A DNA stretch of 64,000 nucleotides from DAOTXL01 sp034435455 (GTDB lineage Bacteria > Chloroflexota > Anaerolineae > JAAYZQ01), in contig DAOTXL010000103.1 of NCBI GenBank assembly GCA_034435455.1, positions 1 through 64,000 of the forward strand. The letters are read 5' to 3'. Both the position numbers and the translations under genes were made by a program. The notes beneath the pieces are model-generated. The model made no database searches, was not told where the DNA came from, and saw only the letters and a program-made list of their open reading frames with translations. Below are positions 42,320 to 50,655 of this stretch, piece after piece (within the stretch, counting starts at the first letter, position 1; each line of letters opens with the position of its first letter).

Positions 42320-43384
42320 ATGGTCCATCTGGATGACATAACTGCTCTGCAACGGTTGGACCGGGAGGGGATGTTGGGCCATGTGGCTGCCCTGTCCCAC
42401 CAGTGCCGGGGGGCCTGGGCTTTGGTCCGCGACCTGGAGCTGCCTGCTCATCATCGGCAGGCCGACCGGGTGCTGATCGCCGGCATGGGCGGCTCGGCCA
42501 TCGGGGGGGACCTGGCCGCGGCGGTGGCCGCCGATGCCGGCTCCCTGCCCATCGTGGTGCACCGTGACTACGACCTGCCGGCCTGGGTGGATGGGCGCAC
42601 CCTCGTCATCGGCTCCAGCTACTCCGGCGATACTGAAGAGACGCTGGCGGTGTTCGAGGCGGCCCACGAGCGGGGCTGTCCCCTGGTGGCCGTCACTACC
42701 GGCGGCAGGCTGGCGCAATGGGCCGGCCGATGGCAGGTGCCCCTGGTCTCGTTCGGCTACCGTTCGATGCCGCGGGCAGCGTTGGGCTATCTGTTCATCT
42801 CCCTGTTGGGGATCCTGCGGGCGGTGGGGGCGGTGGGCGATCTGGAGGGGGATCTGCAGGAGGCGTTGTCGCTCCTGGAGGGCCGTGGGCCGGAGCTGGC
42901 CCCTGATAGCCCTCAGGTGCAGAACCCGGCCAAGCAACTGGCTTTGGCGCTGTACGGCCGCGTGCCGATCGTCGTGGGCGTCGGGCCGCTGGCCCCGGTT
43001 GCCCGCCGCTGGAAGAGCCAGTTCAACGAGAACAGCAAGGGGTGGGCCTGTTTCGAGGTGCTGCCGGAGATGGATCACAACGCCCTGGCAGGCCTCCATT
43101 TCCCGGCGGGGGCTGCCGGGCAGTTCTGCGTGCTGTTCCTGGAGGGCCAGGGCCTGCATCGGCGCAACCGGCTCCGCCTCGATTTTACGCAGGAGATCCT
43201 GGCCGGGCAGGGGGTTCCCTGTCGGCGGGTACCGGTGGGGGGCGAATCGAAACTGGCCCAGGTTCTGCTGGGGGTGCAGTTGGGCGACTATGTTAGTTGC
43301 TACCTGGCCGCCCTTTACCAGGCCGATCCGACGCCGATTGCCGACATTGTCCACCTCAAGCAGCGGATGTCGGCGGGGGCATAG
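42320..43384 (+). CDS. Bifunctional phosphoglucose/phosphomannose isomerase
   Basis: 354 residues, two SIS domains. It interconverts glucose-6-P or mannose-6-P with fructose-6-P. Motifs: IAGMGGSAIGGDLAA, IGSSYSGDTEETLAVFEAA (sugar-phosphate binding Ser/Thr), FNENSKGWACFEVLPEMDHN with the catalytic Glu, and C-terminal LGDYVSCYLAALYQADPTPI with a conserved Lys in HLKQRM. This short type is common in archaea, Chloroflexota and some actinobacteria. GGAGGGG precedes the ATG at 42320. In step with the upstream RsmI-like gene. Confidence 0.9.
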   Translation: MVHLDDITALQRLDREGMLGHVAALSHQCRGAWALVRDLELPAHHRQADRVLIAGMGGSAIGGDLAAAVAADAGSLPIVVHRDYDLPAWVDGRTLVIGSSYSGDTEETLAVFEAAHERGCPLVAVTTGGRLAQWAGRWQVPLVSFGYRSMPRAALGYLFISLLGILRAVGAVGDLEGDLQEALSLLEGRGPELAPDSPQVQNPAKQLALALYGRVPIVVGVGPLAPVARRWKSQFNENSKGWACFEVLPEMDHNALAGLHFPAGAAGQFCVLFLEGQGLHRRNRLRLDFTQEILAGQGVPCRRVPVGGESKLAQVLLGVQLGDYVSCYLAALYQADPTPIADIVHLKQRMSAGA

Positions 43385-43392
43385 AGGTCCTT

Positions 43393-44718
43393 TTGCGCTT
43401 CTTATTTTACTCCAGCCGGTCTGTGCCGGCGGCCTATCGCGCCAACTTTCGCCACCTGTACTTTGACATCGCCTGGTACGGCATCCTGGCGGCCAGTGCC
43501 ATGTCCTTTGTCTCCGTCTATGCGGCCCGCCTGGGGGCCAATGCCTTTCAGATCGGCCTGTTGAGCGCCGGGCCGGCGGTCGTCAATCTGTTGTTTACGC
43601 TGCCGGCCGGCCGTTGGCTGGAGAAGCAGCCGCTCGGCCCGGCCATCTTTTGGACGGCTGCTTTCCAGCGCATCTTCTACCTGCTATGGGTTCCCCTGCC
43701 CCTGCTGCTGGGCTCCCAGGGGCAGGTCTGGACGCTCATCGGGCTGACGCTGGTGATGGCCGTCCCCGGCACCGCTCTGGCCGTGGGCTTTAACGCCCTT
43801 TTTGCCGATGCGGTCCCGCCGGAGTGGCGCGGCTACGTGGTCGGCATCCGCAACGCCCTCCTGTCGGTGACCTTTATTCTTGTCTCGCTGCTGTGCGGGC
43901 AGATCCTCGATCTGCTTCCGTTTCCCACCGGCTACCAGGTGGTGTTCGGGCTGGGTTTTGTGGGCGGGGCGATGAGCACCTTCCACCTCTGGTTCGTGAC
44001 CCCCAACCCCGATGGAGAGGTGCGCCCGCGGGCGGGGCGGGGCCTGGGCGACCTGGCCAGGCCGGGCAGGGTCCGCCTACACGTGGACAGCCTCAGCCCG
44101 GCAGCGGGCCTGCGCTTTCTGCTGCGCCGTCGTGGGCGCCCCTTGCTGCAGACCGAGATCCTCAAGGGGCCCTATGGCCGTTTGATCCTGGTGCTGTTCA
44201 CCTTTTATCTGACCATCAATCTGGCGATCCCCCTGTTCCCGGTCCACTGGGTCAACAACCTGCACCTGGCCGACCGGGAGATCGGCCTGGGCACGGCCGT
44301 CTTTTACGTGAGCGTCTTTGTCGGCTCGCTCCAGTTGGCGTGGCTGGTGCAACGGTTGGGCAATCAGCGGGTGACGGCCATCGGGGCCATGCTCATGGGC
44401 TCCTACCCGGCGTTCATGGCCGTTGCCCGTGGTCTGGGGCTGTTCCTGGTTGGTTCGGCCAGCGGTGGACTGGGCTGGTCGTTGGTGGGGGGGGCTTTGA
44501 CCAACTATCTTCTCGAAAAGATCCCGACGGACGACCGCCCCGCTCATCTGGCCTGGTACAACCTGGCGGTCAACGCCGCGCTGCTCCTGGGCTCGCTGAT
44601 CGGCCCGCTGATCGCCGGTCTGGTGAGTGTGCCGGTGGCGCTGGCCCTGTTCGCCGCGCTGCGCTTCCTGGCCGCTGTGTGGATCCTGGTGTGGGAAAGA
44701 GCAGGGCGCAAACCCTGA
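43393..44718 (+). CDS. MFS transporter
   Basis: 441 residues with about 11-12 hydrophobic helices. The N-terminal half has WYGILAASAMSFVSVYAARL and the loop AVPPEWRGYVVGIRNALLSV, a usual MFS cytoplasmic loop pattern. The central cytoplasmic region (GLGDLARPGRVRLHVD) separates two six-helix halves. Substrate unknown. There is no ATG near the start of the hydrophobic part. A TTG at 43393 with GAGG five nt before is the best start, 8 bp after the isomerase stop. A GTG about 30 nt downstream is an alternative. Confidence 0.8.
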   Translation: MRFLFYSSRSVPAAYRANFRHLYFDIAWYGILAASAMSFVSVYAARLGANAFQIGLLSAGPAVVNLLFTLPAGRWLEKQPLGPAIFWTAAFQRIFYLLWVPLPLLLGSQGQVWTLIGLTLVMAVPGTALAVGFNALFADAVPPEWRGYVVGIRNALLSVTFILVSLLCGQILDLLPFPTGYQVVFGLGFVGGAMSTFHLWFVTPNPDGEVRPRAGRGLGDLARPGRVRLHVDSLSPAAGLRFLLRRRGRPLLQTEILKGPYGRLILVLFTFYLTINLAIPLFPVHWVNNLHLADREIGLGTAVFYVSVFVGSLQLAWLVQRLGNQRVTAIGAMLMGSYPAFMAVARGLGLFLVGSASGGLGWSLVGGALTNYLLEKIPTDDRPAHLAWYNLAVNAALLLGSLIGPLIAGLVSVPVALALFAALRFLAAVWILVWERAGRKP

Positions 44719-44746
44719 CCTAGATTCCCTTTGGAGGAGACAGAAA

Positions 44747-46444
44747 ATGCCGGAAATTCGGTTTGATACCTGCTACCGCTATGACGACCTGACCCGCATC
44801 TTGCAGGGGTTTGCCGAGGAATACCCCCGGCTCGTGCATCTGGAGAGTATCGGCCACAGCTACGAGGGGCGCGACATCTGGCTGGTCACGGTGACCAACC
44901 TGGAGACCGGCCCGGCCGGGCATAAACCTGCCCTGTGGGTGGATGGCAACATCCATGCCGGTGAGCTTTCCCCCTCCACGGCCTGTCTGTACCTCATCAA
45001 TCACCTGGTCACGGCCTACGGCTCCGATGCCGAGGTCACCCGCTGCCTGGACACACGGGCCTTCTACATCTGTCCGCGCGTGAACCCCGACGGCGCCGAG
45101 CTGGCCCTGGCCGACAGGCCCAAGATCATCCGCTCCAGCACGCGCCCCTACCCATACGACGAAGAACCGCTGGGGGGGTTGGTGCAGGAGGATATAGACG
45201 GGGACGGCCGGATGCTGATGATGCGCATCCCCGACCCCAACGGCCCGTGGAAGGTCTGCCCGGAAGAGCCGCGCCTGCTGGTGCGCCGCGAGCCGGCCGA
45301 GACCGGGGGGCAGTACTATCGGCTGCTGCCCGAGGGGCGGATCAGGGACTATGACGGGGTGCTGATCCGGATGCAGCCGGACAAGGAGGGCCTGGACCTG
45401 AACCGCAACTTTCCCTTCAACTGGCGACAGGAGTATCAGCAGGAGGGGGCGGGGCCCTACCCCACTTCCGAGGCCGAAGTGCGGGCCCTGGCTCATTTTA
45501 TCGTCAATCATCCGAACATCGTGGGTGGGGTGACCTTTCATACCTTCAGCGGGGTGCTGCTCCGACCTTACAGCGATCGCGACGACAAGGAGATGCCCGT
45601 CGAAGACCTGTGGACCTACGAGAAGATCGGGAAAAAGGGCACCGAGATCACCGGCTATCCGGTGGCCAGCACCTTTCACGAGTTTCTTTATCACCCCAAA
45701 GAGGTGACGACCGGTGGGTTCGACGACTGGCTATTCGACCACGTGGGGGTTTTCGTCTGGACCGTGGAGTTGTGGAGCCCACAGCGACAGGCCGGTATTG
45801 GGGAATACAAGTACATTGACTGGTACCGCGAGCACAGCCTGGAGGATGACCTGAAGATGCTCAAATGGAGCGATGAGCTGCTGGGCGGCCGTGGCTATGT
45901 AACCTGGTATCCCTTTGAGCATCCCCAGTTGGGCCAGGTCGAGCTTGGCGGCTGGGACCTGCTCTACGCCTTCCGGAATCCGCCCCCGGAGTTCCTGGAG
46001 CAGGAGATCGCCCGGTTTCCGGCCTGGCTGGTGTGGCACCTGTTGCTGTCACCGCGCCTGGAGCTGTACGAAGCGAGTGCCAAACCGCTGGGCGAGGGGG
46101 CTTACCGGGTGCGGCTGGTCGTGCACAACACCGGCTGGCTGCCGACCTATGTGACCAAGAACGCTTTGAACAAAAAGGTGGTGCGCGGGGTGGTGTGTGA
46201 AATCGAGCTGCCGGAAGGGGCGTCGCTCGAAACCGGCAAGGCCAGGGAAGAGGTAGGACAACTGGAGGGCCGGGCTTATAAGCCGTCGTCGGTGAGCGGC
46301 AGCTTTTTCTCCGCCGATACCACCGAGGATCGGGCCAAGGTGGAATGGGTGGTGCGTGCTCCGCGGGGCGGCACGGTCAGGCTGACGGCGCGCCACGAGC
46401 GGGCCGGGAGGGTGGTCACGACGGTTGAGTTGGGCCCGGGCTGA
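44747..46444 (+). CDS. Cytoplasmic M14-family metallopeptidase
   Basis: 565 residues, no signal peptide, unlike the M14 enzyme at 759-3242. The zinc site is GNIHAGELSPS (H70, E73) with H265 in VTFHTFSG. GLDLNRNFPFNW is the binding loop and FVWTVELWS carries the catalytic Glu (E341). A large insertion at about 115-215 lies between the second and third motifs, and a beta-rich C-terminal domain of about 120 residues follows. Likely an intracellular carboxypeptidase or aminoacyl-amide hydrolase for imported peptides. GGAGGAGA precedes the ATG. Last gene of the plus-strand run. Confidence 0.88.
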   Translation: MPEIRFDTCYRYDDLTRILQGFAEEYPRLVHLESIGHSYEGRDIWLVTVTNLETGPAGHKPALWVDGNIHAGELSPSTACLYLINHLVTAYGSDAEVTRCLDTRAFYICPRVNPDGAELALADRPKIIRSSTRPYPYDEEPLGGLVQEDIDGDGRMLMMRIPDPNGPWKVCPEEPRLLVRREPAETGGQYYRLLPEGRIRDYDGVLIRMQPDKEGLDLNRNFPFNWRQEYQQEGAGPYPTSEAEVRALAHFIVNHPNIVGGVTFHTFSGVLLRPYSDRDDKEMPVEDLWTYEKIGKKGTEITGYPVASTFHEFLYHPKEVTTGGFDDWLFDHVGVFVWTVELWSPQRQAGIGEYKYIDWYREHSLEDDLKMLKWSDELLGGRGYVTWYPFEHPQLGQVELGGWDLLYAFRNPPPEFLEQEIARFPAWLVWHLLLSPRLELYEASAKPLGEGAYRVRLVVHNTGWLPTYVTKNALNKKVVRGVVCEIELPEGASLETGKAREEVGQLEGRAYKPSSVSGSFFSADTTEDRAKVEWVVRAPRGGTVRLTARHERAGRVVTTVELGPG

Positions 46445-46564
46445 GCCTGGGTCCGCCCGGCAGGGCGTCAGAGCGGATCTGAACCGTTCCGCTTGCAAAG
46501 CCGGGCAGGTCCGATCCCCTCGTCCGCACGGCACGGATTGCCCACGGATTTCACGGATATTGGT

Positions 46565-46608
46565 GTCCTTGGTGGTTTTCAGACAAACTCTTAAATTTGT
46601 CAGTCAAC
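46565..46608. repeat. Half copy of the GTCTGAAAA element plus TTAAATTTGTCAGTCAAC
   Basis: GTCCTTGGTGGTTTTCAGAC followed by AAACTC matches, in reverse, the end of the 18573-18681 element (GAG-N3-GTCTGAAAACCAC). It is followed by the 18-mer (46591-46608) found exactly at 31517-31534. The gap 46445-46621 otherwise holds nothing recognisable between convergent genes. Confidence 0.6.
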
Positions 46609-46621
46609 CAGGGTCCTGGGG

Positions 46622-48139
46622 TCAAAACTGTCGCCGTGGCCGATATTGGATCGCCTCGGCCAGATGCACCGTCTCGATCCGTTCGCTGCCGGCCAGGTCG
46701 GCGATGGTCCGGGCCAGCTTCAGGATGCGGTGATAGGCGCGGGCGCTCATCTGGAGTTGCTGCATCGCTGCCCGCAGCAGGCTCCGCCCTCCCTCGTCAA
46801 CCGGGCAGTATTCGCGCACCTCGGCCGGCCCCATGTCGGCGTTGGTGAGCAGGGCGGTGCCGGCAAAGCGCCGGCGCTGGCGCTCGCGGGCTGCCTCCAC
46901 CCGGCGGCGGATGGAGGCCGAGGGCTCTCCCAGCCGGTCGTCCGACAGTTTTTCATATTCGACGCGGGGGACCTCGATGTGGATGTCAATCCGGTCCAGT
47001 AGCGGGCCGGAGATCCGTTTCTGGTAGCGGCTGATCATGATGGGCGAACAGGTGCACTCCCGGACCGGGTCGCCATAGTAGCCGCACGGGCAGGGGTTCA
47101 TGGCCCCGATCAGCATAAAGTTGGCCGGGAAGGTCAGGGAACCGGAGCTGCGGGCGATGGTCAGTTGCCGGTCTTCTACCGGCTGGCGCAGCATTTCCAA
47201 CAGCTTGCCGCCAAACTCGGGCAGTTCATCCAGAAAGAGCACGCCCCGGTGGGCCAGAGAGATCTCACCCGGTCGGGGCACATGGCCGCCCCCCACCAAC
47301 CCGGCGTAGCTGATGGTGTGGTGGGGGGCGCGGAAAGGCCGGTGGCGGATGAGGGGCATTTCGGGCGGTAGCATCCCGGCCACGCTGTAGATCTTGGTCA
47401 CGATCAGCGATTCGTCAAAGGTCATGGAGGGCAGGATGGAGGGCACAGCCCGGGCCAGGAGGGTTTTGCCGGCGCCGGGCGGGCCACTCATCAGGACGTT
47501 GTGTCCACCGGCGGCGGCGACCTCCAGCGCCCGCTTGACATGCTCCTGGCCCTTCACGTCGCGGAAATCCACCGGGTAAACCGGCGGGGCATTGTCGTCT
47601 GGCAGGGGGTTGTGGTACGGTTTGATCGGCGCATAGCCGTGGAGGTGACCCACCAGCCCGGCCAGGCTGGCCACCGGGATCACCTCCAGCCCCTGGACCA
47701 GGGCGGCTTCGGCGGCGTTCTCGGCCGGCACATACAGGCTCGTCAGCCCCTGCTCGCGGGCGGCGGCGGCCATGGGCAACACGCCGGTCACGCTCCGCAC
47801 CTGACCATCCAGCGAGAGTTCCCCCACCAATCCGGCGCGTGACAGGTCGGCGCTGACCTGCTCCGAGGCCAGCAGGATGCCCACGGCGATGGGCAGGTCA
47901 TAGGCCGGCCCCTCTTTGCGCAGGTCGGCGGGGGCCAGGTTGACCGTCAGCCGGGCGCGGGGGTAGACCAACCCGGAATTGACGATGGCCGCCCGGACGC
48001 GCTCGGCCGATTCGCGCACGGCGGCGTCGGGCAGGCCGACCGTGATCTGCGAGGGCAACCCCCGGCTGATGTCCACCTCTACCTCGATCAGGGTGCTATC
48101 CAGGCCGATGAGGGCAAAGCTGGTTACTTTGGCGAGCAT
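46622..48139 (-). CDS. comM: YifB/ComM-type Mg-chelatase-like AAA+ ATPase
   Basis: 505 residues, normal length. The N-terminal ChlI/Lon-like domain (1-165) includes GLPSQITVGLPDAAVRESAE and APADLRKEGPAYDLPIA. The AAA+ core has Walker A GPPGAGKT (219-226), Walker B LFLDELPEFG, and the zinc-binding insert NPCPCGYYGDPVRECTC. The lid contains AYHRILKLARTIADL. In gamma-proteobacteria ComM is a helicase promoting branch migration during natural transformation. Promoter at 48262-48290, with a palindromic repeat in the leader. Confidence 0.93.
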   Translation of the reverse strand: MLAKVTSFALIGLDSTLIEVEVDISRGLPSQITVGLPDAAVRESAERVRAAIVNSGLVYPRARLTVNLAPADLRKEGPAYDLPIAVGILLASEQVSADLSRAGLVGELSLDGQVRSVTGVLPMAAAAREQGLTSLYVPAENAAEAALVQGLEVIPVASLAGLVGHLHGYAPIKPYHNPLPDDNAPPVYPVDFRDVKGQEHVKRALEVAAAGGHNVLMSGPPGAGKTLLARAVPSILPSMTFDESLIVTKIYSVAGMLPPEMPLIRHRPFRAPHHTISYAGLVGGGHVPRPGEISLAHRGVLFLDELPEFGGKLLEMLRQPVEDRQLTIARSSGSLTFPANFMLIGAMNPCPCGYYGDPVRECTCSPIMISRYQKRISGPLLDRIDIHIEVPRVEYEKLSDDRLGEPSASIRRRVEAARERQRRRFAGTALLTNADMGPAEVREYCPVDEGGRSLLRAAMQQLQMSARAYHRILKLARTIADLAGSERIETVHLAEAIQYRPRRQF

Positions 48140-48160
48140 GGGTGACTCCGTTCGAAGTTA

Positions 48161-48231
48161 GAGCCTATCCGAAAACTTGCAGGGCAGGCTGGCAAGCCTG
48201 CCCGGACGGCCTGGAAAGGCCGCCCCACCGG
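48161..48231. repeat. Palindromic repeat, copy C (GAGCCTATCCGAAAAC family)
   Basis: Begins GAGCCTATCCGAAAAC exactly as copy A, then GGGCAGGCT..AGCCTGCCCGGACGGCC and TGGAAAGGCCGCCCCACC. The right inverted arm is missing. It lies in the predicted 5' leader of comM, parallel to copy A in the dnaK leader. Confidence 0.78.
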
Positions 48232-48261
48232 AGGTTGCGACCTTGCCCCCGGTCAACCTCC

Positions 48262-48290
48262 ATTATACTTGAGGTGGGGGGAAATGTCCA
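48262..48290 (-). promoter_or_regulatory. Promoter of comM
   Basis: On the minus strand TGGACA (48285-48290), 17-bp spacer, TATAAT (48262-48267). Predicted start near 48255, leaving a leader of about 116 nt that includes repeat copy C. Confidence 0.75.
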
Positions 48291-48312
48291 GCGACACCGG
48301 ATCGGTGAGCAG

Positions 48313-50655
48313 TTACTGACCGGGCCTGATGTGCACGACCTGCAATATCACCCGGTCGCCCGGCGGCTGCCCCTCTTCGTGGACCGGCAGCCGTCGGCCG
48401 GTGGCCGGGTCGTACATCCCGACCTCGATCTCATAGTCGCCAGGGGGCGCGGTGGCCTGGATTGGTATGCGGTGGGCATCGGCCACCACCTCGCCGACCG
48501 ACCAGCCGGTGGTAGGCCGCTCCCCATGCTGCGGCGCGACATCCTCCTGCCCCCAGATGGAGTTGCCGGTGGCCGGGTTGTACGGCCCCAGCAGGTGGAC
48601 AAAGACCACATAGTGGATGTTCATCTCCTTCCGTGCCTGCCAGTACAGGGTCAGGGGGATGGTCTGGCCGGGGCGGAAGGTATCGGCCTTCAGGTCGTAT
48701 CCCAAAAGGCGGACGGCGTCGCCCAGGTCGGCGATCCGGCGGTGCTGGATGTCGGCGGCGGTCGCCCTGGCGGTGTTGATCACCCGGATGGGGCGCAGGG
48801 GCAGGCGGGTGTCCGCAAGGCCGACCTGCAGGGTATAGCGCCCGGTGGGGATGGCCGAGGTGACCGGTATCTCGTGGCGGGTGCGGATTACAGCGCCGGG
48901 GGGGAGCTCCAGCGTGGGGCTGCTATCTGCCTGGATTGTCTGGCCGGTGGCATTGACCAGGGCGATTTCCGGGTGGATTCGGCCGGTTCCCTGCCAGTAG
49001 AGGGCCAGGCGGATAGCCTCGCCGGTCCGGTACTCCTTCAGGGCCAGGTCGTAGCCCAGGAGGGCGGTGCCGGAGACGACCTCCGCCGAGAGGGGGTGCT
49101 GGATGTGCAGGTTATCGGGCGGCACGGTCAAGAGATCGCGCTCCTCGTCGGTGTAGAGCACCAGGCGGCGCGGGCTGTAGTTCAGGTCGGCGGCTTTTTG
49201 CAGAGTTCGCCTGAGCCGCTTCTCGATCAGGCGCCGGGGGTCAATGGCCGTGGCATCGGGGGTGATCACCAGCCAGACGGCAGGGTGGTTGGCCAGCAGC
49301 GGGTCGATGATCCGCCTGGCCTCGGCGGGGATCACCTCCCGGCCGTTGGGCACGCCATACCAGCGGGCCGGCCGGCGATAGTAGTAGGTAAAGGTCGGCC
49401 ATTCGGCGTCGGTGTGCAGGAGCACCGCGTCGCCCGGTTGTACATGGGCGTTGAGGGTGGCTACCAGGCTCTGCCAGTCGTCGGTCAGGTGGCGCCTGTT
49501 ATAGAATCCGGCCAGGGAGAGGGCCGAGATGGCGATCACCAGGGCCAGCCCGGTCAGGGCCAGGGGGGGAGAGCGGCGGCCGATCTCCCGCAGCCCCCAG
49601 GCCAGGAGGAGCAGAAAGATCGGAAGAGAGACGAGGAAATAGCGGGCCTCCACCTTGGCGGCGTACAGCGACGTTGCCTCCGGCAGCGATAGGAGGTAGA
49701 TCAGCAGGGGAGGGGTGAGGAGGGAGCACCACAGGAGCAGGTTGTTGCGGCGGCCGGTGGGGTCCTCTTTTCTCCACAGGGGGAGCAGACCCCAGAGAGC
49801 CAGGGCCAGGATGGCGATTGTCGGGAGGGTGTAGCGCTCGATGTGGGTGGGGATTCCTACGGCCAGCACGGTGCTCCACACCCGCAGGAACAGGCCCAAG
49901 TCAAAGTGTGGGGCGGCCTGCCAGGTGAGGTGTTCCGGACGCAGGGTATAGAGGAACCAGGGAAAAAAGAGGATGCCGATGGCTATCTGGGCCGAAATCC
50001 AGGGCAGGAGGGAGATATTTTTCGCACGGCGGCTGACCAGTGCCCACAGGATGACGAACAGGTTCTGGCCGACGAGGATCGTCAGAGAAAGATAATGGCT
50101 GTAGAGGGCAAGGGCCGTGGTGAGGATATAGCCGATCCACCACCGCGAACGTTGCTCCTCCAGGGCGCATATCAGGCAGTGGAGGGAGGCCAGGGTGAAG
50201 AGGGTGGCCAGGGCGTACATCTTGATCTCCTGGGACCATTCGACGTGGAAACGGGCGATGGTCAACAGAAGGGCAGCGGTCAGCCCGGTGATCGGCCCGG
50301 CGATCCTCTTGCCCAGGCGGTAGATCAGGGCCACCGCGGCTACTGCCGGGACCACGGTGGAAAAGCGCACGGCAAAGGTTTCCTCGCCGGCCAGCCGGTC
50401 CCACCCGGCCAGCAGCCAGTAGTGCAGCGGCGGATGCTCATCCAGGGCGGTGAGGTAGGCGATCCTGCTGAGCGGCAGCCGGCCCAACCACACACTCCAC
50501 CCCTCGTCCCACCACACATTGCTGTCGGGCAGGTGGTAGAGGCGCAGGGCGAAGGCCAGGAGGAGGAGGGGCAGCAGGAGGAGTGGGGCTCGCCGGCCGA
50601 CCCACCGGTCGCTCGTGGAGATCTGCCCTGAGATTTTTCTGATGATCCCTGTCAT
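48313..50655 (-). CDS. Large GT39-like membrane glycosyltransferase with C-terminal extracellular domain
   Basis: 780 residues. The N-terminal half has about 10 membrane helices with the GT-C motif DSNVWWDEGWSVWLGRLP and TALDEHPPLHYWLLAGWDRL, both typical of PMT/ArnT-like proteins. SQEIKMYALATLFTLASLH is also typical. The C-terminal 330 residues are extracytoplasmic and beta-rich, with two similar repeats (LLGYDLALKEYRTGEAIRLA, LLGYDLKADTFRPGQTIPLT), probably carbohydrate-binding-like modules. Sugar and acceptor unknown. The ATG directly abuts the stop of the upstream phosphodiesterase gene, indicating coupling. Confidence 0.83.
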   Translation of the reverse strand: MTGIIRKISGQISTSDRWVGRRAPLLLLPLLLLAFALRLYHLPDSNVWWDEGWSVWLGRLPLSRIAYLTALDEHPPLHYWLLAGWDRLAGEETFAVRFSTVVPAVAAVALIYRLGKRIAGPITGLTAALLLTIARFHVEWSQEIKMYALATLFTLASLHCLICALEEQRSRWWIGYILTTALALYSHYLSLTILVGQNLFVILWALVSRRAKNISLLPWISAQIAIGILFFPWFLYTLRPEHLTWQAAPHFDLGLFLRVWSTVLAVGIPTHIERYTLPTIAILALALWGLLPLWRKEDPTGRRNNLLLWCSLLTPPLLIYLLSLPEATSLYAAKVEARYFLVSLPIFLLLLAWGLREIGRRSPPLALTGLALVIAISALSLAGFYNRRHLTDDWQSLVATLNAHVQPGDAVLLHTDAEWPTFTYYYRRPARWYGVPNGREVIPAEARRIIDPLLANHPAVWLVITPDATAIDPRRLIEKRLRRTLQKAADLNYSPRRLVLYTDEERDLLTVPPDNLHIQHPLSAEVVSGTALLGYDLALKEYRTGEAIRLALYWQGTGRIHPEIALVNATGQTIQADSSPTLELPPGAVIRTRHEIPVTSAIPTGRYTLQVGLADTRLPLRPIRVINTARATAADIQHRRIADLGDAVRLLGYDLKADTFRPGQTIPLTLYWQARKEMNIHYVVFVHLLGPYNPATGNSIWGQEDVAPQHGERPTTGWSVGEVVADAHRIPIQATAPPGDYEIEVGMYDPATGRRLPVHEEGQPPGDRVILQVVHIRPGQ

